A DNA stretch of 64,000 nucleotides from Takakia lepidozioides (lineage: Eukaryota; Streptophyta; Takakiopsida; Takakiales; Takakiaceae), in the NCBI GenBank assembly GCA_030704615.1, contig CM060731.1, forward strand, positions 53,134,001 through 53,198,000, read 5' to 3'. The notes beneath the pieces were generated by a model. The model was not told the origin of the DNA. It worked only from the letters and a program-made list of their open reading frames with translations, and did no database searches. Below are positions 58,888 through 64,000 of the stretch, one piece after another (the stretch's first letter is position 1; each line of letters starts with the position of its first letter). The translations under genes and the position numbers were made by a program.

Positions 58888-60169
58888 CTAAAGGTGAGAG
58901 AGGGAGAGAGATAGAGACAGAGACAGAAGGGGTCTTAGGGATCCCACCGCCAGCTTGTTACCCTCCTTGGTTGGGGTGGATGTCCTTAAGGGCCGCTTGG
59001 AAGGAGTCATGCGAACGACGATCTTATCAGCACTCTGGTCTTCCTCCTCGTCCGTGCTCTCGCTCTCTGTTGAGCACTGGGAGTCGCTCCACTATCCTCC
59101 CCCGGGTTGGTCTCCAAGTCGCTGGACTCCTTCTCCGCCACCCCCATGTGAACATGACTCCTCTCCCTCAAACGAGTACTCCTTCGCACTGGGCCGTTCC
59201 ACACATAGCGGGCAATACGCGGGGGTCTCTCTTTCTCTCTACTCTCCCACAATCGTCCGGGTCACTCACAACAAAACGCCCTCACAAGCCCAAGAAGCTC
59301 AAAAAGCGAAGCACACACACTTAGTACGCTCGCGTGAGAGACATGAGGTTGTCCAAGTGCCGCGTAGCATCCGACGGTCCACGTCCATCCAATGGCGGAG
59401 ATGGGATGTGGACACGTCGTTTTTTTTTAAAAAACAAATTAGGGTACATATTAACCACTACACTAGTGTCCATAACCACTACATCCTGCTGACATGGCAG
59501 TCTTCTACGGGCTCTTGGGACCTCAACTACCTTTCATGAAACAAACGTAAGTCTGTCGTGGAAGCAACGCAGGGGAGGCCATCTCTCGGCTCAGGTGTTA
59601 CGATCGCATTGCAAGTGCAGGGAAAGAGGGAACAATGCAATGAAGGAGGGAAAGAATCATCGCATGAATAGTATTCGAGCAGAGAGACGACTTCGACTTA
59701 CAGTGCAGTGCCCTTGGAGCTCCAATCCAACAACCAAGCTTTGTTTTCAGCTACCCTAATAGCACGATACCGTTCATATTCCACCATCCCTTCGCATTCT
59801 CTTGGGGTAAGTGACTCCTCTTCTCCTCCGCTTTCGCTCTCTGCTGAACTAGGTGCTCTTGCCAAATCGCCTCCAGTGCCATCGTCGTTCAAATGTTTTG
59901 GGCTGCGTTCACTCTTTGCCATAGAAACTGCACTCTCCTTCAGCAAAATTGAAAAGAGACTGAGCCTAACTAAACCCTACAAGTGCACATTCAGATTGAG
60001 CGATGGAGGAGGCTGTAGATATAAGCACATGACAACAGACGGACTAACGGCTTCGTGCTAACAACAAATGCATATGATGGGCTGGGCTACTGCTCATAAC
60101 CTTCAAGACAACCTATCTTAAAGCACTATAGCTTATACCTAGAAGTAGGGTCTGCTAGGTCACCACGTA
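58888..60169. other. GA microsatellite, then sequence with weak coding candidates
   Basis: 58888-58930 is a GA-rich microsatellite. Minus-strand frames 59946-59698 (Ser/Glu-rich with MVEYERYRAIRVAENKAW) and 59252-59007 (Arg-rich, VRRSTRLRERSH) have the composition of nuclear proteins and could be exons of one minus-strand gene. No domain could be named and no splice model built. The word 'accactacactagtg' at 59455-59469 resembles the CACTA-like repeat further right. Confidence 0.3.
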
Positions 60170-60615
60170 GTGATTCAATCCACTCTGAATATTACTAAGG
60201 ATCAACGTGCACTGTCCTCGTCCACGTGGAATATTATATTTATGAATTAAAATATATTTCCAAATCATAAATCACAAATAAAATTTGAATTATTACACGT
60301 GGAGTAGCAAGTGGTTTCAACCACTTTCCATCACTGAGGTGTCTATAACCACTCACAATTTACCACTGCACTTGTCCACGTCGAATATTATATTTATTAA
60401 TTAAAATGTATTACCAAATAAATAATAATAAATAAAAACAAATTATTACATGTGGACTACTGAGTGGTTGAAACCACTTCCAACCACTATCTGTGATGCC
60501 ACCGTGGCATTTCATTGGGATTAACCACTGGCAAGTGGTTACTAGTGGTTTATAGAGTGGAAAAAGACAGTAGTGGTTAAAGGGCCAGTGGTTATTCCGC
60601 GTTTTTCTTCTAGTG
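60170..60615. mobile_element. CACTA-like transposon end with subterminal AGTGGTT repeats
   Basis: Many 'agtggtt/aaccact' words occur in both orientations (60310-60595). Two diverged copies of a roughly 170-bp unit containing 'gaatattatattta' lie at 60222 and 60384. The right end 'tttttcttctagtg' (60602-60615) is the reverse of the CACTA-type terminus 'cactagaagaaaaa'. No matching left terminus was found. CACTA elements typically have such subterminal repeats. Confidence 0.5.
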
Positions 60616-60639
60616 AAGTGTGTTTCTCCTTTGCACTCT

Positions 60640-61048
60640 ACCCCTCTTATTTCTACTGTAGCTGAGCCAGTTGATCTTGAGACCTTTGTTGAGGATCTTC
60701 ATGCTCGGCATGCGGTGTCCATCCAAGATGCCAAGACAAACATTGGTAAGGCTCAGCTCACCCCAAGCCCGTAATTTTAACAAGCGTGTCAAGTATTCTA
60801 ACCTTTTCCAGGTGGGACAGACCGTGTGCATTCGGCGGCAACATGATAAGCATGCATGCAAATCTAAGCTTAAGATCGACGGTCCATACTTGATCTATGA
60901 GCTTTTACATGGGCGACGTGCTCTCCTTCTTCCACAGGGGTTTAATGTCCACACACACGATGAACCTGTTTCTCTCACGGATCTGATGCATTCCGAGCTG
61001 GTCTTTGATCTTACATGCATCAATGTGGAAGGACGTACGGTGGGATGA
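60640..61048 (+). pseudogene. Retroelement/transposon integrase C-terminal fragment
   Basis: The plus-strand frame 60671-61048 contains FNKRVKYSNLFQVGQTVCIRRQ, KLKIDGPYLIYELLHGRRALLL. This pattern (basic helix, F.VGD/QxV, then K....GPY.I) is characteristic of integrase C-terminal regions of Ty3-type or integrase-derived elements. A segment in a second frame just upstream (VDLETFVEDLHARHAV, about 60668-60720) extends it. Only this tail is present. Confidence 0.45.
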
Positions 61049-61854
61049 TGTCTTGCTCTTCTTCAGCTTGGCTTCTTCGGCGGATTAGTGTTAGCTTGCG
61101 GATTTGGCACTTTACGGCTTTTCTGGCCTTTTGTCCTAGTTCTTGATACATTTGTAGACCTATGATTTGTCACCACGTGTACTCCCTGCACGGTTTTCCT
61201 AGACAAAGATTTTGTCCTAGGCCCAATTTGCAGGTGCCAGGTTTTCCTTTGGTAGGTTTTTCACCCAGCAGTGGAGGGTGATTTTATCCCACACATTTGT
61301 TTATTATTTCTTATATTGTACTTCGCGGAGCTCAGGATTTTTCGTGGGGGTAGGCTTCACAGATGTGATGCCCCAAACTTTCCTCATGACAGATTTACCT
61401 TATTCATCCAAAGCGGCAATACTCAGTCGTAGTATAATTTTTTGGCTTAAAATACCGTTGAACCGTTACAAAGATATCATAGCCAGGGTTAGTTATGGCT
61501 GGTGGCTGCATCATGGCCGTTCAAAAGATCTAGGGTTTTGATATGGCGCCGCTGGCTCAGCCTGACACGCCTCGCCACGCGTCAGGAAGGCATGCAGCTA
61601 GGGTTTGTATAAAGTGGCGGCATGACCTTGTGTCAGACAGCTGATGTACTCTGGTGTATGTAGATGTGGAAAACTGTCTGAATGCGATACGTGTGTATGA
61701 TTTTTTGTCAAATCGCTCGTGGAGATCATCTTCTCGCGTGCATGCACGCTCCTCTTGTTCTCCACCGTTGTTTTGAAGAGCACTTGAGAGGATAGGCATA
61801 TATTCGCCCTGCTTCTTTTAAGGCTTCACAAGGTGCAAACCCCAAATGAACAAG
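61049..61854. other. No gene seen
   Basis: Short frames only; no recognised domain or repeat. Confidence 0.4.
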
Positions 61855-62728
61855 TTAACCCTTAAGTTTCAAAGCTTTTTTTTGACTTTTTACCAATTTT
61901 GGGTACCCAGCTGCGGTAAATTGCCCCTAGAAACCTACCAAAAATCATCTAGAGATTCCAGCCTTATAGTAGTGGGCGCAGCTCATTTATGCATGACATA
62001 CCAAAAAATGAGCCAAGATCCACTGTGGAAATTGTGAGATTATAGCGTTGGCCCAGACCTCAAATATCAGGTCCCAAAGAAAAAGTGAGAAAGAAATTGG
62101 TTTGACCAAATCAAAACCTAGCTTTATCCAATTTTGCTTGCCCCAAGACCCACTATTTCCAAATCAATAGTGGAGTGGCTATGACCCCACTAAATTGCAG
62201 GTCCAACTGATTTTTTCACCTATGCTTGCTATGCATGCAATTACATGGGGGTTGAAATCTCAAAATTGACAAGAGAAAATGTGCCTCCAAATGAAGTACT
62301 TTTTTTTCTACAAATTTTTTGAAAGCCAATGGTGGATGTGTGTATGTAATGCTCACACACTAGATGGTGAAGTGCATAGCTGCTACCTGCTATCTAGTCA
62401 ATAGAATGTTTATTTTCTATAAAGCCCCACATGACCTAACTCTTTAACATGGCCTTTGGAGTGCAATCTGTTTTGGGCTTGTTTTACTGCCACGTCAGCG
62501 GTCAACAAGCCCTTTTCAGGCCCAATACGTAAAAATGAGATCTAAGATATTTTTTGTAGGTCGCAGCTTTTGTTTTTTTTTAGTTTTGTTTTTTGCATCA
62601 TACTCAAGACAAATCCCTTGTCATTAAAGCTTCAGGAGTGGGCCCCATCAGATTAGATCTGCAAAAATTAGGTCGAACCTCAAATTCAAAGTGACCCGAT
62701 TCAGGTCGCTTGGGAACTTAAGGGTTAA
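61855..62728. mobile_element. piggyBac-like non-autonomous element (866 bp plus TTAA duplications)
   Basis: TTAA at 61855-61858 is followed by 'cccttaagtt'; at the other end 'aacttaaggg' is followed by TTAA at 62725-62728. The perfect inverted repeat is 10 bp (15 bp when the duplicated TTAA and the outer base are counted) and imperfect similarity continues inward for about 6 bp. TTAA target duplication with a CCC-starting terminal repeat is the hallmark of the piggyBac superfamily. The AT-rich interior encodes no protein of note, so it would depend on a transposase elsewhere. Confidence 0.55.
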
Positions 62729-64000
62729 CGAGAAGCTCAGGTTATAGAGTCATAGCAACAATTCATCGCATCATAAGAAATGTAACCAATAAAACAAAAT
62801 CGGATCGTGACATTGTGTACATAATTTCAAGTTTTGCGGCATCTACTACGTAGATAGCTGTCCCACAACTTCGAGAACTTAACTTGACGATTGCTCTAGA
62901 AATCTCACTGTGAGTGCCTGATCCGATTAAGCTTGTTATAAACACTTAAAAAAAATGTTTCCCAACTCGAGCCTTCTTGGCTTGCCTTGCAGTTTTCATC
63001 ACAGTGTCACCATCGACTTGCAGCTTCAGTTCAGTAAGCATCGACGCTCTAGAAGGTTATTGTAACCTCACATCCTTATTTCAAGTAAGGAGATGTTTAT
63101 GCAGAATCTCGCTCTGCTGGACTACACTCATGTCTTGTTTAAACTCGGGGTTTTTGTGGGTTGACTAGTGGTTGATTTCCTTACAGAGATGATTTCTAGA
63201 TTCTTAGCCCTTGCAGAAGCACTCTGTGATGGAAAGGTAGGTGGTCTCTGGCTAATCGAACTTGGCTGCTGGGATGGTTGTGGGGAGGTTTGCAGGCGGT
63301 TGGCAATGCGGTAGAATCGGCAAGTAGGGAGGGCCTGATGCGCCGGGTATTGTCATGCCCGAGACAGGTGCTTGTGAGCGTATTGCGCTCTGTGGAATCA
63401 CGGAATTCAGGTTGCCCTGTCTCCCGCCTTTCTGCTGCCTCCAATTTGTGCATAGGTCTATGGCTAGAAGGTGATGGCAAGCAGTGTTGGTAAGTACACC
63501 TCTCTGGCTCTGTGCGGGTCACAGCATTCATCAGTGTTTCGATCGTTTTAAGCAATCTGACACAGATCCCCCTTGCAGGTGACACACGCGTATTTGATTG
63601 CACCGGCAGTCACACCATGCTTAAGAGAGAGAGAGATAGGGCTTGTCTTGTCATGACATGTAAGGATCTGTCAAGACTTGACCAGGTCAGAAAGTTTTTT
63701 TTAAAAAACCAAAGACAAAAACAGCCTTGAACTGCAAGGCACCATCACCCTTCTCCTAAACCACAGGCTTGCTCCTGATTTGTTTCACACTTCTGGGTGA
63801 TCGGGGTGGGTGGTGGGGTTTGTTAGAAACCCTTCAAAACCCCCCCACCTTTCTTCATAGTGACAGACATCATACTGAAATTTGTATTCACTGTACTGTC
63901 ACACTGGGATTTCCAGGAAGCCGAAATTCGTGCTTTTTAGCATGTCATAATTCGGTTTCATCGAAGTAGCGCCAAAACGAATACTTCTCTGAAAATCACA
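62729..64000 (+). other. Possible exons of an unrecognised plus-strand gene at 63.19-63.50 kb
   Basis: A segment reading ISRFLALAEALCDGK ends at a gtaggt donor near 63235. After 'tttgcag' (63294) the frame AVGNAVESASREGLMRRVL...WLEGDGKQC runs to a 'taagta' boundary near 63490. Helical, Leu/Ala-rich composition would suit an ARM/HEAT-like protein, but no family can be named. The rest of the stretch, including frames on the minus strand, shows nothing supportable. Confidence 0.25.

Overview
This window reads as nuclear DNA of a land plant, most likely a seed-free vascular plant (a fern or lycophyte). The genes have many short exons with GT-AG introns, and there is a PLS/DYW-type PPR gene. Most of the rest is degraded LTR retrotransposons, LINEs and DNA transposons, plus one 500-N assembly gap. 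The species assignment is inference. No tRNA or rRNA gene, CRISPR array or operon was recognised.

Host genes: (1) a triacylglycerol (acid-type) lipase gene on + at about 0.3-3.7 kb, possibly running off the left edge; (2) a ZCCHC17-like S1/CCHC RNA-binding protein on - at 9.36-11.95 kb, three exons, about 615 aa; (3) an intronless PPR gene on + at 13.79-15.1 kb whose E/DYW tail is decayed; (4) a complete ASHR1-like MYND/SET methyltransferase gene on + at 35.8-42.2 kb, about 14 exons, about 486 aa. Possible exons of an unrecognised gene lie at 63.2-63.5 kb. These genes are unrelated in function and are separated by repeats.

The main discovery is a Ty3/gypsy-type retrotransposon family that carries a cytosine-5 DNA methyltransferase (DNMT) domain inside its polyprotein, between protease and reverse transcriptase. 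It also has a PHD-type zinc finger after the integrase. Two divergent, oppositely oriented copies are present. Copy A (-, about 17.8-24.7 kb) has gag, zinc knuckles, protease, DNMT, integrase and PHD but has lost RT and RNase H. Copy B (+, about 52.3-56.3 kb) has zinc knuckles, protease, DNMT and the start of RT, but has lost the capsid and everything after the RT start. Together they suggest GAG-zinc knuckle-PR-DNMT-RT-RH-INT-PHD. Each DNMT is broken by a single stop codon at a different place and keeps the core catalytic motifs.

Other mobile DNA: a chromodomain Ty3 element (-, 27.3-30.1 kb); a nested LTR-like block (16.5-17.8 kb) and a related non-coding repeat family (25.5-27.3, 30.8-31.1, 44.9-46.3 kb); LINE pieces including a plant L1-like ORF1 (31.2-33.5 kb) and an RT with a damaged catalytic box (57.4-58.9 kb); a hAT-like transposase relic (43.8-44.8 kb); a SWIM-domain transposase relic with an intron (48.2-51.6 kb); a CACTA-like end (60.2-60.6 kb); a retroelement integrase tail (60.6-61.0 kb); and an 866-bp piggyBac-like non-autonomous element flanked by TTAA (61.86-62.73 kb). 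All calls come from reading the sequence and from family knowledge; no database search was run.
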